Below, piece by piece: positions 1 through 11,088 of a stretch of DNA of 64,000 nt. A program made the position numbers and the translations under genes. Within the stretch, counting starts at the first letter, position 1. Every line of letters begins with the position of its first letter. Under the pieces are notes generated by a model. The model did not search any database. It saw nothing but the letters and a program-made list of their open reading frames with translations, and was not told where the DNA came from. The DNA lies in the NCBI RefSeq assembly GCF_011764565.1, contig NZ_AP022871.1:9114320-9178319 (forward strand), written 5' to 3'. Origin of the DNA: Phytohabitans suffuscus (GTDB taxonomy: Bacteria; Actinomycetota; Actinomycetes; Mycobacteriales; Micromonosporaceae).

Positions 1-386
1 AGGATCAGCGCGAACTGCTGGGGCTCCTCGTGCGCCCACCACCGGTAGGCCTGGCCGGCGGCGACGAAGGCGGCGGCGATGTCGTCGGGTGGGACCTCGG
101 CGCGCGCCTTGGCCACCGCCTCGCCGAGCGCCTGGTAGGCGTCGTGGATCAGCGCGCTGATCAGCTCGTCGCGGTCGGCGAAGTAGCGGTAGAGCGCGGG
201 CGGTGTCATGTCCATGACGCGGGCGATGTCGGTGAAGCGCACCTCCACCGTGCCGCGCTCGCGCATCAGGGCGAGGGCGGTCTGCTTGATCTCGTCGATC
301 GTGGCTGCTCTCGCCCGTTCGCGGCGGGGGCGGTCCGCGGGGTCGGGCTCATGCAATTCCTCCGTGTTTCGTATCGCGTTATGCAT
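1..386 (-). CDS. TetR-family transcriptional regulator (3' part beyond the window)
   Basis: The reverse strand from position 386 encodes a TetR-type DNA-binding N-terminus: a short charged leader, then the helix-turn-helix block with ITDIARVMDM-like spacing (seen as FTDIARVMDMTPPALYRYFA) and DELISALI. This is the usual 45-residue TetR HTH. The ATG at 386 is the only start in this frame that keeps the whole domain; an ATG at about 351 is out of frame. The ligand-binding half runs off the left edge. The gene is divergent from the MMPL exporter, with 93 bp between starts, the classic arrangement of a local repressor of an efflux pump. The ligand cannot be inferred. Confidence 0.85.
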   Translation of the reverse strand, partial: MHNAIRNTEELHEPDPADRPRRERARAATIDEIKQTALALMRERGTVEVRFTDIARVMDMTPPALYRYFADRDELISALIHDAYQALGEAVAKARAEVPPDDIAAAFVAAGQAYRWWAHEEPQQFALI

Positions 387-479
387 CGTTACAGACGTGA
401 AGCCGCTTGACAAGTGACGGAGCATCGTGTTTGTTATGAGGCTTAACGGAGCTGACACGACTTCACTCGGGGAAAGACG
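387..479. promoter_or_regulatory. Divergent promoter/operator region between TetR gene and MMPL exporter
   Basis: This 93-bp spacer is clearly richer in A+T than its surroundings. It carries TTGACA at 407-412 and, 19 nt on, TGTTAT at 432-437, a passable -35/-10 pair reading toward the exporter. TCGTGT at 425-430 is mirrored by ACACGA at 455-460, and GTTA at 433-436 by TAAC at 444-447. The two pairs do not share a centre, so the operator assignment for the TetR protein is tentative. A GGGGAAAG ribosome-binding site precedes the exporter start at 480. Confidence 0.4.
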
Positions 480-2705
480 ATGAACGATGCAGGACCGCTC
501 GGGCGCCTGGCCCGGCTCGCCTATCGCAACCGTGGCCGCACCGTGCTCGCGTGGCTGGCCGCCCTCATGCTCGCCGCCGGACTCTCGGCGGCCTTCGGCG
601 GCGACTACGCCGCCGACTACTCGGCACCCGGCTCGGACTCCAGCGCCGCGGAGCAGCTGCTGCGCGAGCGGTTCCCGGCCCAGTCCGGCGAGGTCGTCGA
701 CGTGGTGGTCCGGGTCGACGGCGGGGTCGCGACCGCGCAGGGCGACGTACGGGCGCTGCTCGACGAGCTGAGCGCCGCGCCACATGTGGCGGGCGTGGAC
801 GACCCGTTCACCGCGCCCGGCGGGATCTCGCCGGACGGGGGCACGCTCGTCGCGCACCTGCGCCTCGACGTGACCAACCCCAACGACATGCCGCACGCCG
901 ACACCCACCGCCTGCTGGAGATCGCGGACGCCGCCGACCGTCCCGGCCTCGACGTCGCGCTCGGCGGCCAGGCGGTGGCCCTCGCCGAGCAGGGCGAGAT
1001 CGGCTCGGAGGGCATCGGCCTGCTCGCCGCCGCGGTGATCCTGCTGCTCACGTTCGGCTCGGTGGTCGCCGCCGGCCTGCCGATCCTCACCGCCGTCGCC
1101 GGCCTCGCGGTCAGCGGCACGCTCACCGGCCTGGCGCTGCGCTTCGTCGACGCGCCCGACTGGTCCACGGCGCTCGCCACCATGATGGGCATCGGTATCG
1201 GCATCGACTACGTGCTGCTCATGGTCACCCGCTTCCGCGAGTGGCGGGCCGCGGGCCTGGACCCGGAGGCGGCCACGGTCGCGACGCTCGACACCGCCGG
1301 CCGCGCGGTGATGGTCGCCGGCGGCACGGTCGTGGTGAGCATGCTCGGGCTGTTCGCGATGGGGCTGTCCTTCATGCGCGGCGCCGCGGTGGTCACGATC
1401 CTCGGCGTCTTCGTGGTGATGGCGGCCAGCGGCACGCTCTTCCCCGCCCTGCTCGGCTACCTCGGCAGGCACGTCGACCGGCTGCGCCTGCCGCTCGGCC
1501 GGCGCCGCGCGGCCGAGGTGGCGGTCGGCGGGCACATCGAGCCGAGCCGCCGCTGGCTGGCCTGGAGCCGCTTCGTGCAGCGCCACCGGGTGGTCTCGGC
1601 GCTGGCCGGTGTGGCCATCCTGCTCGCCCTCGCCTCGCCGTTCCTGGGCGTGCGCTACGGGTTCCCGGACGCGGGCAACGACCGCGTCGAGACCTCCACC
1701 CGCCAGGCGTACGACCTGCAGGCCGCCGCCTTCGGCGCGGGTGCCAACGGCCCGCTCGTGCTGGCCGCGGAGCTGTCCCGGCCGGGCGACGTGTCCGCGC
1801 TCGACGGGCTCCGCGCCGCGCTCGCGGCGACCCCGGGCGTCGCCATGGTCACGCCGCCGCAGCTCAACCCCGCCGGCGACACCGCGGTGCTCACCGTGCA
1901 GCCGCAGACCGGGCCGCAGGACAAGCGGACCGAGGACCTGGTACACCGCCTGCGCGACGAGACCATCCCGGCCGCGACCGCGGGCTCGGGTGCCACGGTA
2001 CGGGTCGGCGGCGTCACCGCGTCGTCCATCGACAGCACCGAGAACACCGCCCGCCGCCTGCCCCTGCTCATCGCCGGCGTGGTGCTGCTGTCGATGGTGC
2101 TGCTGCTCGCGTCGTTCCGCAGCGTGGCGGTGGCCGTCAAGGCCGCGGCGATGAACCTGCTGTCGGTCGCCGCCGCGTACGGCGTGGTGGCGTACGTCCT
2201 GCAGGGCGGCTGGGCCGGCCAGCTGATCGGCATCGACACCGAGACCCCGCTGCCGTCGTTCGTGCCGGTGCTGATGTTCGCCGTCCTCTTCGGACTGTCC
2301 ATGGACTACGAGGTGTTCCTGGTCAGCCGGATGCGCGAGGCGTGGAACCGGACCCGCGACAACAGCCGGGCCATCACCGAGGGCCTGGCCGGCACCGGAC
2401 GGGTGATCACCGCCGCCGCGGCCATCATGATCGCGGTGTTCGCGGCCTTCGTGCCCAGCTCCAACATCGTGCTCAAGATGATCGGCATCGGCATGGCCGC
2501 CGCCATCCTCGTGGACGCGACCGTGGTGCGCATGCTGCTGGTGCCCTCGGTCATGCACCTGCTCGGCCGCGCCAACTGGTGGATGCCGCGCTGGCTCGGC
2601 CGGATCCTGCCCGAGCTGCACGTCGAGGGCCAGCCGGAGCGGCACCTGCCGGTCCCGCCGGAGCCCGAGCCGGAGACGGCGCTGGCCGGCGCCGGTAGCC
2701 GCTAG
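480..2705 (+). CDS. MMPL/RND-family membrane exporter
   Basis: This 741-residue polytopic membrane protein has the duplicated MMPL architecture: an N-terminal helix, an extracytoplasmic domain (about residues 45-170), a block of five to six helices, then a second extracytoplasmic domain (about 395-530) and a second helix block. Hallmark transporter motifs are present in both halves: GIGIDYVLLMVTRFREW near residue 240 and GLSMDYEVFLVSRMREAW near 605. Length fits the family (about 700-750). MMPL proteins use proton motive force to move lipids or hydrophobic drugs out of the cell; the substrate here is unknown. The divergent TetR gene is the likely regulator. A strong hairpin follows the stop, so the gene looks monocistronic. 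Confidence 0.92.
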   Translation: MNDAGPLGRLARLAYRNRGRTVLAWLAALMLAAGLSAAFGGDYAADYSAPGSDSSAAEQLLRERFPAQSGEVVDVVVRVDGGVATAQGDVRALLDELSAAPHVAGVDDPFTAPGGISPDGGTLVAHLRLDVTNPNDMPHADTHRLLEIADAADRPGLDVALGGQAVALAEQGEIGSEGIGLLAAAVILLLTFGSVVAAGLPILTAVAGLAVSGTLTGLALRFVDAPDWSTALATMMGIGIGIDYVLLMVTRFREWRAAGLDPEAATVATLDTAGRAVMVAGGTVVVSMLGLFAMGLSFMRGAAVVTILGVFVVMAASGTLFPALLGYLGRHVDRLRLPLGRRRAAEVAVGGHIEPSRRWLAWSRFVQRHRVVSALAGVAILLALASPFLGVRYGFPDAGNDRVETSTRQAYDLQAAAFGAGANGPLVLAAELSRPGDVSALDGLRAALAATPGVAMVTPPQLNPAGDTAVLTVQPQTGPQDKRTEDLVHRLRDETIPAATAGSGATVRVGGVTASSIDSTENTARRLPLLIAGVVLLSMVLLLASFRSVAVAVKAAAMNLLSVAAAYGVVAYVLQGGWAGQLIGIDTETPLPSFVPVLMFAVLFGLSMDYEVFLVSRMREAWNRTRDNSRAITEGLAGTGRVITAAAAIMIAVFAAFVPSSNIVLKMIGIGMAAAILVDATVVRMLLVPSVMHLLGRANWWMPRWLGRILPELHVEGQPERHLPVPPEPEPETALAGAGSR

Positions 2706-2719
2706 CGCCGTTGCCCGGC

Positions 2720-2761
2720 GGCGGGAGGTGCCCGATACCGGGCGCCTCCCGCCCTGGTTTT
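2720..2761 (+). terminator. Rho-independent-type terminator after the MMPL gene
   Basis: A 34-bp hairpin with arms GGCGGGAGG (2720-2728) and CCTCCCGCC (2745-2753), extended inward by GCCCG/CGGGC around a small loop, is followed by CTGGTTTT. It begins 15 nt after the exporter stop codon. Confidence 0.75.
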
Positions 2762-2828
2762 GGGGCCGCCGCCCTGGTTTGCTCGCTGCCTCCCGCGCTG
2801 GTTTCCCGCCGCCGGTAGGCTCGCCGCC

Positions 2829-5135
2829 GTGTCTGGACCCCACAACGCCGCCGCGCTCACCCTGTGGTACGACGAGCCGGCCACCGACTGGGAGACGCGG
2901 TCGCTGCCGATCGGCAACGGCGCGCTCGGCGCGAGCGTCTTCGGCGGCGTACGGACCGAACGCCTGCAGTACAACGAGAAGACACTGTGGAGCGGCGGAC
3001 CCGGCGACGGCCTCGCCCGCGACGGCCTCGGCTGCGGACCCGGCGGCGGCCTCGGCTGCGGGCCCGGCTGCGGGCCCGGCTGCGGGCCCGGCGAAGGCCG
3101 GTACGGCAACGGCGACTGGGCCTTCCCCCGCCCCACGGCCATCGACGGGGTGCGGGCCCGGCTCGACCGCGACCTCCGGCTCCCACCGTCCACAGTGGCG
3201 GCCGAGCTGGGCGGGCCGCGGGTCGGCTTCGGCGCGTACCAGAGCTTCGGCGACGTCCACCTCGACCTGACCGGCACGCCCGCCGCCGTCGACGGGTACC
3301 GCCGCGAGCTCGACCTCGCCGAGGCCACCGCCCGGGTCAGCTACACGCACGGCGGCGTCACCCACCGCCGGGAGTACATCGCCAGCCACCCGCGCGCCGC
3401 GGTCGTCGCCCGGCTCACCGCGAGCCGGCCCGGCCAGGTGTCGTTCACGCTGCGGCACACCTCGCCGCACGCCGGCGCCACGCTCACCGTCCACGGCGAC
3501 CGCCTCACCGTCCGCGGCATCCTGCCCGGCAACGGCATGGTGTACGAGTCACAGCTGCGGGTCGTCACCGACGGCGGCACCCGCACCGGCGGCGGCGACC
3601 GCGTCACCGTCCACGGGGCCGACAGCGCGACCATCGTCCTCTGCGCCGGCACCGACTACGCCCCGGCGTACCCGACCTACCGCGGCGCCGACCCGCACGC
3701 CCGGGTCACGGCAGCGGTGGACGAGGCGGCGGCGCGGCCGTGGGACGCGCTGCGGGCCGAGCACGTGGCCGACCACAAGGGACTGTTCGACCGGGTGAGG
3801 CTCGACATCGGACAGCGGATGCCGCACGTCCCCACCGACGACCTCCGCTCGGCGTACACCGGCGGGAGCGGCGCCGCCGACCGCGCCCTCGAAGCGCTGT
3901 TCTTCCAGTACGGCCGCTATTTGCTGATCGCCTCCTCGCGGGCCGGCTCGCTGCCGGCCAACCTGCAGGGGGTGTGGAACGACTCCCCCGACCCGCCCTG
4001 GGCCGCCGACTACCACCTCAACATCAACCTGCAGATGAACTACTGGCCCGCGCAGGTGACGAACCTCGGCGAGACCGCCACGCCGCTGTTCGACCTCGTC
4101 GACGCGCTGCGGCCGCCGGGCCGGGTGACCGCGCGGTCGATGTTCGGCGCGCCCGGGTGGGTGGTGCACAACGAGACGACCCCGTTCGGGTACACGGGCG
4201 TGCACGACTGGGCCACGGCGTTCTGGTTTCCGGAGGCTGCCGCCTGGCTGTGCCAGCACCTCTACGACCACTACCTGTTCACCCTCGACGCCGCCTTCCT
4301 GCGCGACCGGGCGTACCCGGCGATGAGGGAGGTCGCCGACTTCTGGACGTCCACACTGCACACCGACCCGCGCGACGGCACGCTGGTGGCCTCGCCCAGC
4401 TACTCCCCGGAGAACGGCGACTTCACCGCCGGCGCGTCGATGTCCCAGCAGATCGTGCGGGAGCTGCTGGGCAACACCATCGCCGCGAGCGCCACGCTCG
4501 GCGTCGACGCCGCCGACCGCGCGCGGTGGCACTCCACATTGGACCGTCTCGACCCCGGCCTGCGGATCGGCTCGTGGGGACAGCTGCAGGAGTGGAAGGG
4601 CGACTGGGACGACCCGTCGGACACCCACCGCCACGTCTCGCACCTGTACGCCCTGCACCCCGGCCGGCAGATCTCCCCGCTGTCCGACACCAGCTACGCC
4701 AACGCCGCCCGGGTCTCGCTCGACGCCCGCGGCGACGGCGCCACCGGCTGGAGCAGGGCCTGGAAAATCAACCTCTGGGCCCGCCTGCGCGACGGCGACC
4801 GCGCGCACAAGCTGCTGCGCGAGCAGCTGACCGGCAGCACCCTGGCGAACCTGTGGGACACCCACCCGCCGTTCCAGATCGACGGCAACTTCGGCGCCAC
4901 CTCCGGCGTCGCCGAGATGCTGCTGCAGAGCCAGACCGGCGTCGTCGACGTGCTCCCCGCCCTCCCGGCGGCCTGGCCCGACGGCGCGGTCACCGGCCTG
5001 CGCGCCCGCGGCGACGCCACCGTGGACATCACCTGGAGCGGCGGCGCGGCCACCCGGATCACCGTCGCCGCGGGCAGCACCGGCGACCTGACCGTCCGCA
5101 ACCCGCTGCTGGCCACGCCGACCTGGTCGACCTGA
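2829..5135 (+). CDS. GH95 alpha-L-fucosidase-like glycoside hydrolase, 3' end frameshifted
   Basis: The 768-residue frame matches the GH95 layout: an N-terminal beta-sandwich opening LWYDEPATDWETRSLPIGNG, then an (alpha/alpha)6 barrel. The barrel carries the family's catalytic motifs HLNINLQMNYW (transition-state asparagines), SPSYSPENGDF (general-acid Glu) and FQIDGNFGATSG (Asp). No signal peptide is visible, so the enzyme is probably cytosolic. GTG 2829 is chosen because it sits directly before the conserved opening. Two oddities stand out. Codons at 3025-3093 encode a Gly/Cys/Pro insert built from a 15-nt repeat. The frame also ends early: the expected C-terminal strand (ADLVDLTTGEAVTLTRDG...) continues in another frame from about 5116, as if one base were lost. 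The family also contains alpha-L-galactosidases, so substrate is uncertain. Confidence 0.88.
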   Translation: MSGPHNAAALTLWYDEPATDWETRSLPIGNGALGASVFGGVRTERLQYNEKTLWSGGPGDGLARDGLGCGPGGGLGCGPGCGPGCGPGEGRYGNGDWAFPRPTAIDGVRARLDRDLRLPPSTVAAELGGPRVGFGAYQSFGDVHLDLTGTPAAVDGYRRELDLAEATARVSYTHGGVTHRREYIASHPRAAVVARLTASRPGQVSFTLRHTSPHAGATLTVHGDRLTVRGILPGNGMVYESQLRVVTDGGTRTGGGDRVTVHGADSATIVLCAGTDYAPAYPTYRGADPHARVTAAVDEAAARPWDALRAEHVADHKGLFDRVRLDIGQRMPHVPTDDLRSAYTGGSGAADRALEALFFQYGRYLLIASSRAGSLPANLQGVWNDSPDPPWAADYHLNINLQMNYWPAQVTNLGETATPLFDLVDALRPPGRVTARSMFGAPGWVVHNETTPFGYTGVHDWATAFWFPEAAAWLCQHLYDHYLFTLDAAFLRDRAYPAMREVADFWTSTLHTDPRDGTLVASPSYSPENGDFTAGASMSQQIVRELLGNTIAASATLGVDAADRARWHSTLDRLDPGLRIGSWGQLQEWKGDWDDPSDTHRHVSHLYALHPGRQISPLSDTSYANAARVSLDARGDGATGWSRAWKINLWARLRDGDRAHKLLREQLTGSTLANLWDTHPPFQIDGNFGATSGVAEMLLQSQTGVVDVLPALPAAWPDGAVTGLRARGDATVDITWSGGAATRITVAAGSTGDLTVRNPLLATPTWST
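3025..3093 (+). repeat. 15-nt tandem repeat inside the GH95 gene
   Basis: Units close to GGCTGCGGGCCCGGC occur about four times in a row and encode a glycine-cysteine-proline run. The insert lies between the conserved KTLWSGGPGDG and YGNGDWAFPRP segments of the N-terminal domain. It is in frame, so it need not abolish the protein. Confidence 0.75.
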
Positions 5136-5287
5136 CGACGGGTGAGGCGGTGACGCTCACCCGCGACGGTCCACAAGCGACGTTCGCGGCGGTGGCCGGG
5201 CGCCGCTACCAGGCGTCGTCGTCGGGGTGGAGGCGGTCGGCTGACATGGGGGCGGGGCTCGCGGTCCGTGCCCGGGTCTCGTCGTGT
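5136..5287 (+). pseudogene. Out-of-frame continuation of the GH95 C-terminus
   Basis: Read one base out of phase, the sequence from about 5116 encodes GHADLVDLTTGEAVTLTRDG and then FAAVAGRRYQ, which is what the last strands of a GH95 C-terminal beta-sandwich normally look like. The phase never closes neatly: it stays open into the 27-bp repeat array. The missing base lies between the codons for NPLL and GHAD, about 5110-5122. Confidence 0.55.
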
Positions 5288-5545
5288 CGCGCTTCGCGGG
5301 CGGTGCGGCTTGCCGCGCTTCGCGGCTGGTTCCGGCTTGCCGCGCTTCGCGGGTGGTTCCGACGTGCCGCGCCTCGCGGGTGGTTCCGACGTGCCGCGCT
5401 TCGCGGTGGTTCGGGGTGTGTCGCGCTTCGCGGGTGGTTTCGTCGTGCCTGCTTCGCGGGTCTGGCGTGCCGGCTTGCGGGTGGTTTCGTTGTGCCTGCT
5501 TCGTGGTGGTCCGGGCGTGCCCGCTTCGCGGGCGCGCCCGGAGTG
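5288..5545. repeat. Ten-copy degenerate 26-27 bp tandem array
   Basis: Units of the type GCGCTTCGCGGGTGGTTCCG plus about seven more bases follow one another about every 26-27 bp, with copies beginning near 5289, 5314, 5341, 5369, 5396, 5423 and onward to 5522. The array fills the gap between the converging GH95 and geosmin synthase genes. Copies diverge steadily rather than being identical. No unique spacers separate them, so it is not CRISPR-like. Confidence 0.8.
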
Positions 5546-5649
5546 GCTCAGGTGGTTCGCGCCGCCGCCGGGCGCGCGAATCTCCGCGCGGCCGACGTGC
5601 CCAGGCCGGTCGGTCCGCGCGGCGCCGACCCGGCCGGCGCGGGGACGGC

Positions 5650-5915
5650 TTCCGGCACCGTGACCGCTGCCGGCGGTATGGCCGCTGCCGGCACCGCGAC
5701 CACCGCCGGCGCCATGATCGCTGCTGGCGGTGTGGTCGCTGCCGGCGGCGCGGGCGCTGGCACCGCGGGCACGGGCGCTGCCGCCCGAACCGCGACCGCG
5801 GTCGCCGCCGTGCCCGACGCTGCCGCCCTACCCGGCACTGCCGCCGTTCCCGGCGCTGCCGCCGTGACCGGCACTGCCGCCGTTCCCGGCACTGCCGCCG
5901 TGCCGGAGCGACCGG
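5650..5915. repeat. Low-complexity 18-nt repeat region encoding an Ala/Pro/Val linker
   Basis: Between about 5820 and 5905 the unit CCGGCACTGCCGCCGTTC recurs with an 18-nt period. Upstream, more degenerate GCTGCCGG/GCCGGC units continue to about 5650. On the reverse strand this reads TAAVPG-type hexapeptides inside the displaced geosmin synthase C-terminus. It is continuous with, but different in unit from, the 27-bp array at 5288-5545. Confidence 0.7.
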
Positions 5916-5984
5916 CTGGAACGGCCGGGCGGCCAGGCAGAGCGAGCGGGTGGCTTCCCGGAACGGGTGGGTGGCTGGGCGAGG

Positions 5985-8150
<2,166 letters not shown>

Positions 8151-8240
8151 GGGGGGGTCCAGCCTTTCTGGAAGGTCCGGGCTCCTCGATCAGATCAGCC
8201 CGTTACGCCCCGAGTCACCCCGAAACACCCGATTGGGTAC

Positions 8241-8690
8241 TCATCCGCCGCGAGGCGCGGGCGGACCGGCCGGCGGGTCGGCGCGGTAGCTGCCGGCGTA
8301 GTAGGCGCTGACCCGCTCCCGGTACCCCGGCGTGCCGAACGTGTCCTTGTCGTACTCCGGCGATTCCTTGATCTGGTCCTTGGTGCGGTCGACGTAGACC
8401 TCGCGCTCGGCGTGGTCCACGTGCTGCACCGTGCCGGCCGGCAGCAGCACCTTGCGACCGAAGATCCACGGCCCGGTGTCCACGACGAGGTACGCCTCGC
8501 CGACCGCGTAGCTCGCCTCGTCGACCGAGCCGACACCGCCGTCGGTGGCCTCGACGTGGTAGCCGGCCAGGCTCGCGTGCGCCTCGCGGTCGGCCTCGAT
8601 GCTCTCCTCGCGCTGCTCGGCGAGCGTCGGGTCCAGGCCGGCGAGCCAGGAGGGGTTGCGCCAGGCCCAGGGGATGAAGGGTTGCATCAT
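8241..8690 (-). CDS. PRC-barrel domain protein
   Basis: A 149-residue soluble protein. The N-terminus (MMQPFIPWAWRNPSW) is followed by an acidic helix and then a PRC-barrel-like beta domain from about residue 45: YHVEATDGGVGSVDEASY, YLVVDTGPWIFGRKVLLP, VQHVDHAEREVYVDRTKDQI. PRC barrels are small ligand- or RNA-binding folds found in RimM and in stress-type actinobacterial proteins; no specific role can be given. ATG 8690 is preceded by GAGGAGG at good spacing. It lies between geosmin synthase (90 bp downstream) and an uncharacterised gene on the same strand. Confidence 0.82.
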   Translation of the reverse strand: MMQPFIPWAWRNPSWLAGLDPTLAEQREESIEADREAHASLAGYHVEATDGGVGSVDEASYAVGEAYLVVDTGPWIFGRKVLLPAGTVQHVDHAEREVYVDRTKDQIKESPEYDKDTFGTPGYRERVSAYYAGSYRADPPAGPPAPRGG

Positions 8691-8716
8691 GACGGCCTCC
8701 TCAGGTTCCCCTGCGA

Positions 8717-9475
8717 CTACCCGCGATCGCTCACCCCCAACCGCTCCGCGTACCGCACCTGGCCCCGCTCGACCAGCGCGAACCGGCGCGGGCCGGTCAG
8801 CCCGAGGTAGGGGCAGCCGTCCACACCCGTGCGCAGGGTGGCGGACTCGTCCCCGGGAGTTGTCCACAGGAGTGCGCCGGTGCCCACCCACGGCTCCAGG
8901 TCGAAGTCGTACCGCTCCACCCCGGACTCCTCCCGCGCCCGCCCCGTCCACAGGCCGTCCCGGGCCACCGGGTACGAGTCGGTGCCCCACAGGTTGACGA
9001 GCCGGGTGCCCGGCGCGGGCCGCCCGAAGTACGTGATCGCCCAGCCCGTGTGCCGCCCCACCGCGACCTGCGCGATCACGCCCCGCACCCGGGGCGCCGC
9101 GCCGAGGATCCGCGGCACCACGAACGGCGCGCCCGGCCCCGGCGCCACCGCGAACGGCGTCCGCTCCACCGGCCCGGCAAGCCGCATCGCCCCGGTCATC
9201 GCCACCCACGACGGCGGCCGGCCGCGCGGGTCGCGGCGCGCCCCGCCCGGGTACTCCCAGAACCAGCCGTCCAGCCCGGCGGTGTCGATCGGCCACCACA
9301 CCGGCGTGTCGGTGAACGGGCACCGCGCGACCGGCACCTCCGGCAGCAGCTCCCGGTAACGCTCGGTGAGCTTCTCGAACCCGCGCCACAGCGCGGCGGC
9401 GTCCGCCGCCGGCCGGGCCCGCGCCTCGGCGCGCAGCCGCTCGCCCTCCTCCAGCAGGAGGTCACGTTCGCGCAC
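8717..9475 (-). CDS. Conserved hypothetical protein
   Basis: A 252-residue protein with no motif I recognise. It opens with an acidic, Arg/Glu-rich helix (residues 1-40), followed by a Trp- and Pro-rich region (TDTPVWWPIDTAGLDGWFWE) and a mixed alpha/beta body. No signal peptide, membrane segment or metal site is evident. It is transcribed toward the PRC-barrel gene, 26 bp away, and could form a two-gene unit with it. Codon use is like its neighbours, supporting a real gene. Confidence 0.65.
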   Translation of the reverse strand: MRERDLLLEEGERLRAEARARPAADAAALWRGFEKLTERYRELLPEVPVARCPFTDTPVWWPIDTAGLDGWFWEYPGGARRDPRGRPPSWVAMTGAMRLAGPVERTPFAVAPGPGAPFVVPRILGAAPRVRGVIAQVAVGRHTGWAITYFGRPAPGTRLVNLWGTDSYPVARDGLWTGRAREESGVERYDFDLEPWVGTGALLWTTPGDESATLRTGVDGCPYLGLTGPRRFALVERGQVRYAERLGVSDRG

Positions 9476-9650
9476 GGTGCACAGCCTGTCAGAGCGCGCA
9501 GCTTGGGTACACGGTCAAGTTCGGCCTCCGCCGGGCCGGCCACCACCGCCGTGCTCCTTCTCCGCGAGTGCGTCCGGTACGCCCGCCGCCCGGACTCCGG
9601 CCGCGCAGCGGCAAATCGAGCTGCGTCGGTGCGCCGGCGGCGGCTAGCTT

Positions 9651-10028
9651 GTGCCGGTGCGGATGAACCACCTCGGGCTACCCGTCCGCGACGCGGGGCG
9701 GAGCGTCGCCTTCTACGAGCGCTACTTCGGCTTCGACCCGGCCACCGCCCAGCGGTACCCGGACGGCACCGTCATCGTCCGCGACGCGGACGGGTTCGAC
9801 CTGGCCCTGCACGCCGTCGAGGAGGTCGGCGAGCCGCCGGCGTTCCTGCACTTCGGCTTCTGGCTGCCGGCGGCCGCCGACGTGCGCGCGCTGCTGAGCC
9901 GGCTGGAGGCGGACGGCGTCGAGGTCGTCGAGCGGTACGACGGACCCGGGATGACCTCGTTCAAGTGCCTCGACCCGGACGGTCACCGGGTCGAGGCGTA
10001 CTGGGAACCGCCGGCGACGGCGGCCTAG
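9651..10028 (+). CDS. VOC-family (glyoxalase/bleomycin resistance fold) protein
   Basis: A 125-residue single VOC domain: MNHLGLPVRDAGRSVAFYERYFGF at the start, FLHFGFWLPAAADVRALLSRL in the middle and FKCLDPDGHRVEAYWE at the end. The pattern of His in the first strand and Glu in the last is that of metal-dependent dioxygenases, glyoxalases and antibiotic-binding proteins. The substrate is not deducible. GTG 9651 is the first start; ATG 9663 is an alternative that removes four residues. The stop overlaps the stop of the convergent aldo/keto reductase gene by four bases. Confidence 0.85.
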   Translation: MPVRMNHLGLPVRDAGRSVAFYERYFGFDPATAQRYPDGTVIVRDADGFDLALHAVEEVGEPPAFLHFGFWLPAAADVRALLSRLEADGVEVVERYDGPGMTSFKCLDPDGHRVEAYWEPPATAA

Positions 10029-11074
10029 GCGGCGGCGCGGTCGGCCAGCGGCCGGCGGCGGCGCGCCGGGTCGGTCAGGTACGGGCTGCGCCACGCGCCG
10101 TCCGCCCGGTACAGGTCGGTGCCGGGCGGGACGATCTCGTCGATCCGGTCGAGGATGCCGTCGTCGAGGGTCAGCGTCGCGCCCTTGAGCAGCCCGTCCA
10201 GCTGCTCCATCGTGCGCGGGCCGATGATCACCGAGGTGACCGCCGGGTGGGCGGCGGCGAACGCGACCGCCAGCTCCGGCAGCGGGCGGCCGATCTCGGC
10301 GGCGAGGGCGACGAGCTGTTCCAGCGCCTCGAACTTGGCGGCGTTGTCAGGTATCGACTGGTCGAAGCGGTGCGGGTTGAGCCGCGCGCGGCCGCTGGTC
10401 ATGTCGACCGCCTGGTCCTTGCGGACCTTGCCGGACAGGAAGCCGGAGGCGAGCGGGCTCCAGGTGAGCACGCCCATGCCGTACCGCTGGGCGACCGGCA
10501 GCACGGCCGCCTCGACGCCGCGGGCCAGCAGCGAGTACGGCGGCTGCTCGGTGCGGAACCGGCCCAGCCCGCCGCGCCGCGACACCTGGTGGGCCTCGAC
10601 GATCTCCTCGACCGGGAACGACGAGCAGCCGAACGCCCGGAGCTTCCCGGCCCGCACGAGGTCGGTGAGGGCGGACAGGGTCTCCTCGACGTCGGTGGTG
10701 TGGTCGGGGCGGTGGACCTGGTACAGGTCGATCCAGTCGGTGCGCAGCCGGCGCAGGCTCGCCTCGACCGCCCGCACGATCCAGCGGCGCGAGTTGCCGC
10801 CCATGTTGGGGCCGTCGCCCATCGGGAAGTGCACCTTGGTGGCGAGCACGACCGCGTCGCGCCGGCCCGCGAGCGCCTTTCCGACGATCTCCTCGGACTC
10901 GCCCATCGAGTACATGTCGGCGGTGTCGACGAAGTTGACACCCTGGTCAAGTGCGGCGTGGACGATGCGCACGGCGTCGTCGTGGTCGGGGTTGCCGACC
11001 GAGCCGAACATCATGGCGCCGAGACAGTGGACACTCACGTGGATACCGGTGCCCCCGAGTACGCGGTAACGCAT
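10025..11074 (-). CDS. Aldo/keto reductase
   Basis: A 349-residue NADPH-dependent oxidoreductase of the AKR superfamily with a TIM-barrel fold. Visible landmarks are MRYRVLGGTGIHVSVHCLGAM, the catalytic aspartate/tyrosine loop VDTADMYSMGESEEIVG, the catalytic lysine in VLATKVHF, IDLYQVHRPD, and the cofactor segment TWSPLASGFLSGK. The start at 11074 fits the conserved opening. A perfect inverted repeat typical of MerR-type promoters lies 15 bp upstream, so induction by a MerR regulator is likely. The natural substrate is unknown. Confidence 0.9.
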   Translation of the reverse strand: MRYRVLGGTGIHVSVHCLGAMMFGSVGNPDHDDAVRIVHAALDQGVNFVDTADMYSMGESEEIVGKALAGRRDAVVLATKVHFPMGDGPNMGGNSRRWIVRAVEASLRRLRTDWIDLYQVHRPDHTTDVEETLSALTDLVRAGKLRAFGCSSFPVEEIVEAHQVSRRGGLGRFRTEQPPYSLLARGVEAAVLPVAQRYGMGVLTWSPLASGFLSGKVRKDQAVDMTSGRARLNPHRFDQSIPDNAAKFEALEQLVALAAEIGRPLPELAVAFAAAHPAVTSVIIGPRTMEQLDGLLKGATLTLDDGILDRIDEIVPPGTDLYRADGAWRSPYLTDPARRRRPLADRAAA

Positions 11075-11088
11075 GATCACGAACCTAC

